Assembly: GCA_036873755.1 (NCBI GenBank)
Contig: JAVTVY010051595.1
Span: 186,001-250,000, forward strand
DNA from: Hanleya hanleyi
Taxonomy: Eukaryota > Mollusca > Polyplacophora > Lepidopleurida > Hanleyidae
DNA: 64,000 nucleotides
Reading direction: 5' to 3'
The position numbers and the translations under genes are program-made. Each line of letters begins with the position of its first letter. Position 1 is the first letter of the stretch. Below are positions 1-12,232 of the stretch, one piece after another. The notes below the pieces were generated by a model. It was not told the origin of the DNA and did not search any database. It was given only the letters and a program-made list of their open reading frames with translations.

Positions 1-1467
1 TTTAGTAAATAACTTTCGAACCATTTTAGTAAGCTACCTGAGACTCCAAACTGCTGCAATTTCAGAAGCAGGCCACGATGCCACACCCTGTCAAAGGCTT
101 TTGAGATATCAAAAATAGAAAAAGGACCTCTTTGTGTTCATCTAACGCCTTAACAATGTCAAAATAGATATCGAGTAGTTGTGTTACAGTTGAGTGGGAT
201 GGAAGAAACCCCGACTGATAAGGTGTTATTTCGTGCCTAATAAAATTATAAAGATACTTGAAAATGACTCTCTCCATGACTTTACTTATACAACTTAGCA
301 AAGATATTGGTCGGTAGTTAGAGGTTAGATGGTGGTCACCCTTTTTACATAAAGGGGTTACGTTGGCAATTTTCCAGTCAGTTGGGAATTTGGACGTTTC
401 TAGCGAATGATTAAAAAAGCGAGCAAAAATTGGAGCGAGTATACTCTTTGCCTCAAAGAGACATTTCGGACTGATTTGGTCTGGCCCTATTGCTTTCGTG
501 GTGTCCAGATTGGATAGCGTGTCGAACACATCTGCATTAGTTATAATAAAACCATCTAGACTGTTTTCGGTATATAGAGACAGAGGGGGTAGTAGTGCAT
601 TAGATTCATCAATATTTGTTATATTCGTGAAATATGTATTTAAGAGATCAGCCTTCTCGTTACTCTCGTAGGCGAAAGAACCGTTCGTTCGTTTTAGAGG
701 GAGGATGTCATTAAAATTGGAGTTGCTGTCTTTGAGGAAGGATCTACTTAATTTCCACCAGTATTTTGAGCCAACCCGACCAGTCTCAATCTTTTCAGCC
801 GTTTTATCTTTGAATTCGTTTTCTGCAGAATGAACGAGGTAATTAACGTAGTTTCTCTGACGTTTGTAACACTGAACGGCGTGCTCTGACCGAGTTTTCC
901 TGGATTTCTTAAACATTTTATCACGGATTCGCATCTCGTGTTTACTTTACTGGCAATCCATGGTTTATCATTTGGATGTATAGTTACATATTTATTGGGA
1001 ATGGCTATTGAAGCTGCATTGCTTAAGTTTGAAGTAATGCACTGGCACCATAAATCCACATCATTTTTGTCCGTCAAGCTGTCCCAATTGGCATTGTTTA
1101 AGATTCTTCGAAATTCGTCCTTGTCATAATTCCAAATTATACGTCTATAAGAACTTCGCTTATGAACACGTGATTTTAGAGTAACAAAGACTGGAGCGTG
1201 GTCGCTACAAAATGGAGTGAGGACCCCGCTGTCAGAGACAAGGTTGAACATATTACATAAGATAGGATCAAGAAGAGAGTTGGAGACTGGCCGAGTTGCT
1301 TCAGTTATCAGTTGATTAAAGCCAAGAGAGTTTATTATATCGCGCAGGTGATACTTCGAATGATTGAATAGATCATCGTTCAAGTCGCCTAGAACTAAAA
1401 TGTTTTTATCAGGATTGGAATCGCGGACATATAACGCGGATGGTTGGGAATTGTATTTGAAATGCAA
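1..1467 (-). pseudogene. CR1/Jockey-type LINE fragment: endonuclease plus N-terminal half of reverse transcriptase
   Basis: Reading leftwards, 1467-748 encodes the end of an apurinic-type endonuclease with a GDLN motif and the SDHAPV motif. 934-62 continues in another frame as the linker and fingers of a reverse transcriptase, with KKGDHHLTSNYRPISLLS and then TPYQSGFLPSHST typical of non-LTR RTs. The EN-to-RT frame change and a second frame break near 100-130 make it non-coding today. The palm with the YxDD motif lies beyond the left edge of the window. The EN-RT order and motifs fit CR1/Jockey-group LINEs; the exact clade is inference. Confidence 0.85.
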
Positions 1468-1653
1468 CTACTGATTGCAATATATTGGGTTATACTGTAT
1501 TATATATAATTTATATTTTCACAAAAATTTGTCTACTTAAAGCATATAATTAAAAATTTAATTAAATTCAATACTGTACTATAATCATGCTAATATCTAT
1601 ATTAATTATGAGTTAATTAATATCCATATTAAACATGCAAGTTAAATAAAATT

Positions 1654-2620
1654 AGCCACGAGCATCTTGGAGTGACTCTCAACAATAAGGGGAATTGGAA
1701 CGACCATGTTGAAAATTTGATAATCCAAGCGCAAAAGAAACTCTCTATCTTTAAAGGTTTGAAATATATTTCAGACCGGAAGTGTCTTGAAATTATGTAT
1801 AAAAGTTCCATACGTCCGAGCTTGGAATATGCTGATGTTGTCTGGGATAACCTTCACCAAAATAAAATAATCAGATTAGAAAACATATAGAAAGATGCAC
1901 TAAGAACGATAACGGGTCTTACTCGAAGTGTCAGTTCTGAAAAGTTGTTTATGGAAGCAGGTTTTGAACAACTCTCCGCGAGACGACGCACCCATAGACT
2001 TGTGATGATGTACCGAATAAATAGTCAATGGTTCAGCTACATTGCCACTCATGGAACATCTCCCCGCGATTACTTCTAATCGAAATCCCCATAATATGCG
2101 CAACTCAAATCTGTTTACACCATATAGGTGTCGCACTGAATTATTTCGGGGCTCATTCCTTCCTGCAACGATTCGCGACTGGAACAGTCTACCTGCCTCC
2201 GTCACAAATTCTCTGACTCTTCCTGTGTTTAAACGCAAACTTAAGAATATGTCACACACCTCCCTTCCGCGTTCATGGTATTACACATGCCCTCGAAAAG
2301 AGAACATTCTCCTTTGTCGACTGCGAAACGGATGTAGTAACCTCAAAAGTCATTTGTTTAATAATTTTCTATCAGACACTACACAGTGCATGTGTGGACA
2401 TCCTGATGAATCAATCGATCATTTTTTCTTCAGTTGTCCGTTATTCTATAACCAAAGAACCATTATGCTCAATAACCTTTCTACCATTTATAATATAACA
2501 GGAATTCCGCCTTCTAAACAATTATTAATTGGTGATGACAGCAAAGATACATATACAAATATTAATATGAAATCATATTTAGGCCATTACATCACAGAAA
2601 CCAATCGATTTGGGTGAATC
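1654..2620 (+). pseudogene. C-terminal part of a CR1/Jockey-type LINE reverse transcriptase
   Basis: The translation runs through the RT thumb region (LGVTLNNKGNWNDHVENLI, then IRPSLEYADVVWDN). It ends with a cysteine/histidine cluster of the form CMCGHPDESIDHFFFSCPLF that is typical of the C-terminus of these LINEs. In-frame stops (for example at 1888-1890) and a frame change near 2040 show it is dead. It is on the strand opposite to the endonuclease/RT fragment at 1-1467, so the two are separate insertions or a rearranged pair. About 170 bp of AT-rich sequence separates them. Confidence 0.8.
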
Positions 2621-3100
2621 ACAAGCAACTTAACATTAGAAACATTGTTTATTCCATTTTGATAGCGACTGAACAGGCTTTCGACCATTGTATCTTTATA
2701 ATCAGCACCCGGAGTATCTCTTATCCCCTATCCATTATCATTATAAAGTTGATCGGTTCTCAAGAGTCATTTTTTTCTTAATTATTTTGTTTCTCTCTCT
2801 CCTAGAAGTTCGTCTTTTTCTCTCAATTATGTATTTTATTTATGTACTTCTGCTTGATTGAAATTGTAGTTTAAGGGCCGCTTCCCATTCGGATTTCGCG
2901 GCCCATCAACTCAATGTTTTATTCGATTCTCGCGGTACATTACGTTGTTTATTGAATATCTTTTCCAGCGCTAAATATATAAATAAATAAATATATAAAT
3001 AAATAGATAAATAATAATTAACAATGAGAGATTAGTAGGAGATATAAATAGAAGTAAATAAGAATCGCTATATGTACAAGTTCGTAAGTCTCTTTCTGTT
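2621..3100 (+). repeat. LINE 3' tail ending in an (AATA)n-like run
   Basis: AT-rich sequence without a credible ORF follows the LINE C-terminus and ends in a run of AAATA/AAATAAAT units at about 2975-3015, the kind of simple-repeat tail non-LTR elements leave. From 2856 on, the sequence recurs inverted at 8750-8929. Confidence 0.55.
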
Positions 3101-5240
3101 TTTTTGTTTTTTTTTTTGTTTTTTTTGTTAAGTTATACTGGTAATTGTGAGTTCACTGTAATCGCGTGTATGATTCCTTTGTCTTGGTACCCCATAGTAC
3201 GCACAAAGCCGTCCAGAAAAAACTGGGAGAACCAGGGCGTCTTCAGGATTCTTAGAGCCGACTTCCCGACTGACGCCCTCGGGAACAGGGGGGGTCCTTC
3301 CAGAAATCTGTGCCTGTAACAATTGCTTGGAGTGTGTATTGGGGTACAGAACGGCAGGTCTACGTTCTATATTGCGTGAAAGTCAAAGGATCATATTCTG
3401 TGTTGAGGCGTCAGTTGGGTAACATCAAATGGGGTAGCGTGTCCGGAGTGGTCTAGGGTCGAGTATTCTGATTCTGGGTGTTCTTGCTATGCGGCGTTGT
3501 CACTCAAGGCGCGGTTAGTATTCTTGTAATCGTCATCCGTCTTCTGTTTTAGGTCCTGTCCAACTCGTCTGTGGTCTTCGGTGTGCCTGTATCATATGAA
3601 ATAGAAGGCTTGTAGTCATTCTTGTTTTCTATTGTTTTTCGATGCAATAATTTGATATCTTCATCCCAACAACAGGCACCCCCCGACCGTCGGTCACATA
3701 ATATGAATAGCAATATATAATTGGGTAAATAGATGGACAAATGGATAAATAAATAAACATTTCTCTGTATTATTTCTGAATGCATTATCGTTTGATGGCC
3801 ATAAAGAATTTGTAGGACAATGAGATAGATGGCCCTCAGTATCAAGGTAACTCCGCCATCACCATTTCCTATATTTTATGCCGAATAATGCTCGCTATAT
3901 GCGATTTGGCCGTGCTATTGTTGTCGTGAATTCAATTAGATTTGGCCATCGTTTGTTTTGTAGGACAGTGGAACAGACGGCCCTCAGTATCAAGGTAACT
4001 CCGTTGTTGCCATGCCTATTTTATTTCTAAATGAGTCTGTGACATTTTGGCCGGATGCTATGTATGGATAGTTATTATGGCCATAATGTTTTGTATGGCT
4101 ATGGTGCACACGGCCCTCAGTATCAAGGTAACTCCGCTGCAACCATACCATTTGTTTAAGTCAGAAGAATGATTTGGCCTCTATCAAATAGTGTGATAGT
4201 ACTTGGTGTACTAGTGATTGATTATGTGGAGAAAAAAAAATGTTGACTGCGCATGCACGGCGGTAGTATTATATACTGGAATAATAACCAGCAGCTTTGA
4301 TAAAATTTATTAAGGACTTGAATACCTGATTTCTAATGGGGGGCTTAGGGTTTAATATCGCTGATAATGTTAAGGGAGTGTTGGATTTTTTTAATTCGTT
4401 TCTAAGTGCCTCGCGTTGTCGGTTTTGTATTGGGCATTCAAGCAGGACATGTTCTATTGTTTCTTCTACATTGTTGCATGCGGTACAGAGTGGTGAGGTG
4501 TTTTTCAGAAGCATGGACAGATGTGATTTAAGTCCGGTTTTGCCTAGTCTTAATCTGTTGATAATGCGGTCATCACGTTTGCTGTCTAGCTGGATTCCCC
4601 TTATCTAGAATACTATGTAGCCATCTACCTCGGTTTTCTTCGTTCCATTCTTTTTCCCATTTACTATCTATTCTAGTTCTAATGATGGAATTCAGTTCTT
4701 TGGTTCCTAGTCCTATATGCACGTCAGGTGCAGTTTTGGTGAGGCTATCTTTGGCTGTCCTATAAGCGGCTTCATTCCCCCTAACGTCCACGTGGGCGGG
4801 AATCCAAGCTAAAATGGCGTCAATGTCATTGTCTCTTATTTGTGTACATAGAATTTCTATTTCGTGTATGAGGTCGGGTCTGCTGTCGGATTTGGAGTTC
4901 TCTATAGATACCAGTCCGCTTAAGGAATCACTAAGAATAACGGTGGAAACCGGTTTGTTCTGGAGAACCCATTCGAGGGCCTTGATTATGGCGACTAATT
5001 CAGTGGTGTATACAGACATATTGTCTGGTAGTTTGAAACCTTCGTGAATGTCAAGTTCTGGAATAACGAATGCAGAACCTGTATTGTGACTTGTGTTTTT
5101 GGAGCCGTCTGTATATATTTTCAAGCGATTTTTCCAATGTGTGTCAATATATTCGAGGGCAGTGGCCCTTATATGCTCCGGGTTGTCCTGTTTGGTGATA
5201 TATTCGTGTCCACGTGTGGTGTGATTAGTTGCCATGGTGG
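2856..5240 (+). repeat. Left arm of a large imperfect inverted duplication
   Basis: This arm matches 6565-8929 in inverted orientation over its whole length, at roughly 85-90% judged by eye in several places. Both outer limits fall at the same point, next to a TTTCAATCAA sequence. The arm contains a LINE 3' end, three spaced copies of a GGCCCTCAGTATCAAGGTAA block (near 3831, 3979 and 4111) and the RNase H half of a LINE. The spacing between the blocks is about 130-150 bp. Confidence 0.8.
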
Positions 5241-6040
5241 TCTGTTGACCTTGTCAGTGTCAGAGATACAAGAGATTGGGATGTCGTGTTCTTCGAATAA
5301 TCGTTCTATCGTGTAACCGAGTGGTGCAGAGTCTTTTTCCCATTTTGTTTTTAGGAATTCGTATTCGGTTTTTGGGCCAAAAATTTTGTGGCATGGGTGG
5401 TTTTCGCCCTTGGCTATTGTTTTCCCTGCATATTTCATTGACAGCTCTTCTCGTCTTAAATGTAAGGGTTTTTCATTAGTTTCTATTTGTAGACTGCATA
5501 AAGGAGTCCCTTTGAACGCCCCGGTGGCTATTTTTAAGGCCGAATACTGAATGCTGTCTATTCTTTTTAAATGGGTCTTGCATGCTGATTGATACGCGAT
5601 TGAACCATAGTCTATTTTGGATCTGATGAGTGTTTGATATAATTTGATTAAGCTAAGTTTATTGGCCCCCCAGTTGGTACCCGATACGCACCTCATAAGG
5701 TTCAGGTCTTTGTTACACCGAATAATTAATTGGTCAATGTGGTCTTTCCAAGTGAGTTTTCGGTCGAATATCATACCTAGGTATTTGACACTATTCTTAA
5801 ACTCAATTTTCTGTCCTCCTAGTGATAGCGTGATGTCTGTGTTCTGTTTATTTGAGAATAGCACACCGGTAGTTTTGACAGCTGAAAATTTGAATCCCCA
5901 TTTATCGGCCCAATCGCTGACTGTATTCAGTACCTTTTGCATTATACTTGTTAGTTTTTTTATCGAGCCAGCAGATTTCCACATGGCAGCATCGTCAGCA
6001 AAAAGTGATTGTTCAATTTTTTTTGCTGACTGTTAATGTA
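4269..6040 (-). pseudogene. RNase H-bearing LINE, 5' truncated at the RT active site
   Basis: Reading leftwards, the piece begins just before an FADD active-site box (about 5988-6000) and continues through the RT thumb (YLGMIFDRKLTWKDHID) to 5169. It then shifts frame into an RNase H domain (5235-4573) with LKIYTDGSKN, TTELVAIIKALEW and VILSDSLSGL. The last part, 4514-4269, carries a cysteine cluster (CTACNNVEETIEHVLLECP). RT followed by RNase H is the order in I-type LINEs. The fourth catalytic aspartate of RNase H is tyrosine here (GNEAAY); the inverted copy at 6965-7000 still has GNEAAD. Frameshifts and truncation make it inactive. Confidence 0.85.
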
Positions 6041-6560
6041 CTTCTGCACATGGGAGACGCGATAATAAGCTTGTCTTAACGCGCTCCCAATTCACTTGAT
6101 TGAATAAAATAAAATAGAATAATATGTTATCACTGCTAACCGTTTTCCATACACTAGCAATCAACTCAACTGGTTATTTTGTTGACTAATTATCTCAAGT
6201 TGATCAATTTCACACTTTGTTTACCAATTTTGCATTGTTAATATCTCCAATGGATAACATCACAGGGATTAAGGGATTAATGACCACATTAATTTTTAAT
6301 GAGTTGATCAAACTCAACAGTGACAAACACCTTTGTTCACCAGCAATTATGTATTGTGATAATTTATTACTGTAGTTAAAGGACAAAGCCGATATTAATA
6401 GAAGCTATTGAAGTGAGTTGGTGTTCACTTCTGAGCATGTTGAATCCAGCTATAAAATATCATGTTTAATGGGATAATACGATGGAATATTACAAAAGGA
6501 TTCAAACAATGAATTCTCAGAAAATATTGCTATAAATTTGCTGCAAATCAAAAACTGTAG
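6041..6560. other. AT-rich spacer between the inverted arms
   Basis: No convincing ORF, RNA gene or repeat is visible. The sequence is AT-rich and separates the two oppositely oriented LINE copies. Confidence 0.5.
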
Positions 6561-6564
6561 CAAA

Positions 6565-7460
6565 GAAGGACAACCCAGACTTTATAAGAGCCACCACCCT
6601 CGAATATATCAACCAAAACTGGAAAAATTACTTAAAAATCTATACAGACGGATCGAAAAACACAAGGAATAACACAGGATCAGCTTTTGTTATACCTGAG
6701 CTCAACATACAAAATGGTTTCAAACTTCCAGATAATATGTCTGTGTACACTAGCGAACTGATTGCTATAATAAAGGCTCTCGAATGGATCATCGAGCACA
6801 AACCAATCCGTGCGGTGATACTCAGTGACTCCCTTAGTGGACTCACATCCATCCAAAATTCTATATCTGACAGTAGACCTGATCTCATACACAAATAGAA
6901 TGTATATGTACACAAATACACAACGAGGGTATAGACGCCATTTTAGCATGGGTACCCGCGCATGTCAACATCAGAGGTAACGAAGCAGCCGACAAAACTG
7001 CCAAAGACAGTCTTGCTAAAACTACACACGATGTGCCAATAGGATTAGGATATAAAGAACTCAACACTATCATTAGACGCAAAATAGATAGCAAGTGGCA
7101 AAAGGAATGGAACGAAGAAGAACGTGGACGGTGGTTACATAAGATCCTTGATGGAGAGAAAAGACAAGCCCAGGGATTCCAGTTAGACAATAAACGTGAT
7201 GACCGCATAATCACAGATTAAGACTAGGCAAACCGGACTTAAATCACATCTGTCCATGCTTCTGAAAAACACCTCACCACTCTGTACCGCATGCAACAAT
7301 GTAGAAGAAACAATAGAACACGTGCTACTTGAATGCCCAATCCACAGCCAACAACGTGTGGCACTTAGGCACGTTATTAAACCCTAAGCCCACCATTAGA
7401 AATCAGGTATTCAAGTCCTTAATAAATTTTATCAAAACTGCTGGTTATTACTCCAGTATA
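6565..7460 (+). pseudogene. Second RNase H-bearing LINE copy, 5' truncated
   Basis: This is the inverted counterpart of 4269-5235. It begins right at the start of the RNase H domain and shows LKIYTDGSKN, a glutamate in TSELIAIIKALEW, VILSDSLSGL and an intact GNEAADKTAKDSL box. It has an in-frame stop near 6897 and several frame changes, and ends with the same cysteine cluster (7280-7345). The 5' truncation is typical of incomplete LINE insertion. Confidence 0.8.
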
Positions 7461-8929
7461 TAATACTACCGCCGTACATGCGCAGTCAGCAATTTTTTTT
7501 TTTTATTTTTTTTTATTTTATATATATTTTTTTTTTTTATTTATTTTTTTTTTTCCACATAATCAACTACTAGTACACCAAGTACTATGACACGATTTGA
7601 TAGAGGCCAAATCATTCTTCAGACTTCAACAAATGGTATGGTTGCAGCGGAGTTACCTTGATACTGAGGGCCGTGTGCACCATAGCCATACAAAACATTA
7701 TGGCCATAATAAACTATCCATACATAATATCCGGCCAAAATGTCACAGACACATTTTGAAATAAAATAGGCATGGCAACAACGGAGTTACCTTGATACTG
7801 AGGGCCGTTTGTTCCACTGTCCTACAAAACAAACGATGGCCAAATCTAATTGAATTCATGACAACATTAGCACGGCCAAATCGCATATAGCGAGCAGTAT
7901 TCGGCATAAAATATAGGAAATGGTGATGGCGGAGTTACCTTGATACTGAGGGCCTACTATCTCATTGTCCTACAAATTCTTTATGGCCATCAAACGATAA
8001 TGCATACAGAAATAATACAGAGCCGTTTATTTGTGTATTCGCCTAGTACTGAATCTATCGAAATGTTTAGTTAATTATTCATTTACTCACTAAAGTATAT
8101 ATTGGTATTCATATTATGTGACTGACGGTCTGTTGTTGGGAGGAAGATATATAAAATTATTGCATCAAAAAACATTAGAAAACAAGAATGACTACAAGCC
8201 TTCTATTTCATATGATACAGGCACACCGAAGACCACAGACGAGTTGGACAAGACCTGAAACAGAAGACGGAAGACGATCACAGGAATACCAACAGCGCCT
8301 TGAGTGACAACGCCGCATAGCAAGAACACCCAGAATCAGAATACTCGACCCTAAACCACACCGACACGCTACTCCATAGATGACCCCGAACTGACGCCTT
8401 AACACAGAATATGATCCTTTGACTTTCACGCAATATAGGACGTAGACCTGCCGCCCTGTACCCCGATACACACTCCAAGCAATTGTTACAGGCACAGATT
8501 TCTGGAAGAACCCACCCTGTTCCCAAGGGCGTCGTTAGTGAAGCCGATCCGAAAAATCCTAAAGACGCCCTTGGTTCTCCCAGTTTTTTCTGGACGGCTT
8601 TGTGCGTACAAAGGGGTACCAAGACAAAGGAATCATACACGCGATTACAGAGAACTCATATTTACCAGTATAATTTAACCAAAAACCAAAAAGAGACTTA
8701 CGAACTTGTACATATAGCGATTCTTATTTACTTCTATTTATATCTCCTACTAATCTCTCATTGTTATTTATTATTTATCTATTTTATTTATTTATTTATA
8801 TATTTAGCGCTGGAAAAGATATTCAATAAACAAAGTAATGTACCGCGAAATTCGAATAAAACATTGAGTTGATGGGCCGCGAAATCCGAATGGGAAGCGG
8901 CCCTTAAACTACAATTTCAATCAAATCAA
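6565..8929 (-). repeat. Right arm of the large inverted duplication
   Basis: Inverted match to 2856-5240, including three GGCCCTCAGTATCAAGGTAA-type blocks (near 7660, 7790 and 7935 on the opposite strand) and the LINE tail at 8750-8929. An extra T-rich tract of about 60 bp (7490-7555) is present only in this arm. Confidence 0.8.
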
Positions 8930-9187
8930 CTGTAGCAAATCAAACCCAGCAAAGGAAGAGGAAAGATCAGTGTGCAGAATTTAGAAAACTACTGACATTG
9001 AAAACTCAGCTCGAAATACCAACAACAAAAGATTGAAGTCTGAGTAAATAATTGACATTCAATACTCGGATAGCGCTGAATATAAGAGAAGACTACAGCT
9101 CTGTCATAAATTGTCAGAAAATTAAGGAGAAAAAGGAATCACTTCCAAGCAAATCCCAGGAACTAAAGAATCTTCTACTCCACAAAG

Positions 9188-12100
9188 ATGGACCCAAAGA
9201 TCATAGACATATCCCGTCGTCTTCTGGCTATACTTCAGAAACATGATATGATCGTCAAGCAAACCAGAATTCTTGGTGAGTACATGTGCATCAGTCATGT
9301 CAGTGTGACGAAAATAGAATGGCACTTTGCAATAAATCAGAAATGTTATTATTAAAGAATGGATTAAATATTGTGTGTAATCTACTTAGCAGTTAATACT
9401 TTTGCATGAACTCAGAAATCTGATTATTTAATCCCAATTATCAGGTTACATATAGGTATATATGTTCTACTTCTAATAAATGTAATGGTTATGTAATGTG
9501 CTATCATGCCATGCTAGCATGTATGTATTTTCCTATCTGTAATGCCTGGGTTATGTAATGTCCTATCTGTAATGTCAGGGTTATGTAATATCCTATCTGT
9601 AACGCCAGGGTTATACAATGTCCTATATATCTAATGCCAGGGTTATGTAATATCCTATCTGTAATGCCAGGGTGATGTAATGTCCTACCTGTAGTGCAAG
9701 AGTTATATAATGTAATGTCCTACCTGTGATTCCATGGTTATGTTATGTCCTACCTGTAATGTCAGGGTTATGTAATGTCCTATCTGTAATGCCAGGTTTA
9801 TGTATGTCCTACCTGAACTGCCATAGTTATGTAATGACCTATATGTTATGTCAGCATTATGTAATGTCCTGACTGTACTGCCAGGATTATATAATGTCTT
9901 GGTTTAAACAGTATTTTATTCCAACAATGTAATGGAATGGGATCGGTGAACAGGCAAAGCCTATATTAACACCTCTCCCCACATAAAGTTACATTCAATA
10001 AAGTTAATAAAATATATACATAACATACTTCAGAGAGAGTGATAGGATTGAACTGTGGATAAGCAATAAGAAAAGAAGGAATAAATAAAATAAAATAAAA
10101 TAGGAAAATAATCCAAATGACGACTGGCAACTTTAACAAGAATAATGCGAAGCGCGGTACTAGGTCGTACATAGACCATATAATTAAACAACGAATCTAT
10201 TTGAATCGAAAATATAGTCATGGACTCTGTTGAAAATATCAACGTTTTCTTCGTAACTGAGATTATCACTGCCAAATAATAAGGTATTGATATCCATGAT
10301 ATAATTTAGATCACCGTTTAAAAGATTCAGTCTGATATTAACATATAATGGACAGAAAAAGAAATAATGAGTTGGGTCCTCGCAAGGATAACCACACGAG
10401 CAACCAGCATTTTCAGAAATATGGCGTTCATACAAATTTGTTATTTTGTAGTCTAATTTCCACCCAGACTGCTTCAAGACCATCTATTTCGAAATCCGTT
10501 TTCTCATCATATACTATTGTTTCTTTAATGTAGATTACTATACCACCACCGCCTTGGGTCAACCGATCCTTCTTAATTGGTGGATGATGATAACCTGGAA
10601 TTTGTATGGACTCAGTACTGATACTATCGTCTAATTTACTCTCTGTTATCGCAATTATGTCAAATTCACTTAATTCGGTATGGACAAGGAGTGACTTGTA
10701 ACGTAATCCACAGACATTAAGATGGACAACAGACAATGGCCTGACGTCGGGTCCTGGATTCAATTCTATATCTCCGCTTAGTATTAGTAGGTGACAAGTG
10801 TATATAGATGTGTTATTGAGGAAAGTCAGATATGACGAGTCGAGTTGTAGGCCAGAGCAAAAACAGTTTCCATACTGCACGAAACAATTGTAAGCAGTTG
10901 TACCTAGGGGTATGGCATCGCCCATTGGATGTACGGAAATAATGCTGAGACAAATCAGTAAGACCAATGTATATCGAGAAAATAGACATGGTAACTCACA
11001 AAAGCAAGAACCTGTTGAGGAAAATTAATATAATGTCTTATCTGCAATGCTAGGATTATTCCCCTCCAACATGTCCAATATATAATCAACATGCACAAAA
11101 CACCCAAACCAACCAAGTTCTTGAAAGATTGTTACAGGACTGATTTTGGAACTATTTTCACTCCAACTGTGTACATGTATACTGGTATAAGCTTACATTG
11201 TTATCCTGTTTTTGGTTCTCTAATAATTATATCACAGAATGTGCAGATTTTAAACTTCATTAATCATTAAATTAATGATTGAGCCACAGACAGTGTCCCT
11301 TTTCTCTCCAATGTTGAATAATATTAGCTGAATATATGGCAGAATATTGTTCAGACAACAAGCGTTTGAGGCAGATGTCTCATCCTGGTCCTTCAGACAT
11401 GGTGGATAACTTGCCAAACTTTCAGTGTACTGGTATGCAAAATCAATTACATGTAAATCCATATGTAAATTAGAAGGTGAATTATGCTATGGTAATCCCT
11501 CTAATACATGTAATTCGATCCCTTATCAAAATTCAATCATCCCAATTTTGGGGACAAACTTCAATCGGCTGTTCTAATAAACTTAAAAATAATCAAATCA
11601 CAGGAAGTGAAATTTCTCACCATAAAAAGTTGAGGTGATCAAATTTATTAGAACAGAAGTTGACAAAATGGTTCAAAATTGTTGTACAAAAACCCTTTTT
11701 TGTGATATCAATCATTTTGGAGGGAAATCAAATTATTAGAACAACTGATTGAATTTTGTACCAAAATTGGGAGTGATTGAATTTTGTACCAAAATTGGGG
11801 GTGATTGAATTTAAACATAGGGAGTTGAATTATTAGAGATATATGCCAGTGTGTCACTCTGCTTCAATGTCCTTTTTTCCATTGTGTAATACAGAAATTG
11901 AGCTGAACAATTTGACCCGAATGACCATGAAAGCAACAGCAAAGGGAGACAACCCAATGATGCAGGAAGCAAAATCAGAGTCAGCTATTGTGTCAGAGGT
12001 TATGGCCATTTACAAGAGCTACCATCAATGCTTGAGCTCACAGATACAGATAATGTCAGCACACATCGCCGGGCAACTACGACCTGATCCATTAGCCAAT

Positions 12101-12232
12101 CAGGAATCCCCTAACAACATTGAGGTGGGGCAAGCTGATATCAGCATGAGTGGCCACGACCTGATATCAAACATTTCTATTGGATCAGAGAGGGACAATT
12201 ATCTTGACTTCTTCACATCCCGAGAAATGTGA
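9188..12232 (+). CDS. Two-exon small protein of unknown function (141 aa)
   Basis: Exon 1 is 9188-9275: its ATG opens an MDPKIIDISRRLLAIL start and it ends at a G|GTGAGT donor. Exon 2 is 11895-12232: it begins after a TTTTTTCC...ACAG acceptor and runs to a TGA. Both junctions are phase 1, so the reading frame is continuous over 426 coding bases. The N-terminal part is predicted helical with heptad-like spacing; the C-terminal half is acidic and serine-rich. I do not recognise the family. The intron contains a minisatellite interrupted by a LINE. Matching phase, donor and acceptor support a real gene. The promoter and any further 5' exons are not identified. Confidence 0.5.
9480..9900 (+). repeat. 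Degenerate minisatellite, unit about 33 bp
   Basis: Repeated TAATGTCCTATCTGTAATG / CCAGGGTTATG units, about a dozen, with substitutions and small indels. One further unit lies at 11030-11055 on the far side of the LINE, showing the LINE landed inside the array. Confidence 0.85.
9901..11027 (-). mobile_element. Internally deleted CR1-type LINE with a 2A-like peptide
   Basis: Flanked by a 12-bp direct repeat, ATATAATGTCTT (9889-9900 and 11028-11039); since the target is itself a tandem repeat, the duplication is likely but not certain. Reading leftwards, the ORF from 10967 has a hydrophobic start, then a 2A-type motif GDIELNPGP (10749-10775), then the N-terminal part of an endonuclease (VVHLNVCGLRYKS, FDIIAITESKLDDSI). 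At about 10430-10480 it jumps out of frame to the RT C-terminus (CSCGYPCEDPTHYFFFCPLY). Most of EN and RT is therefore deleted, and this copy cannot move itself. 2A peptides at the N-terminus are known in CR1-clade LINEs. Confidence 0.8.
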
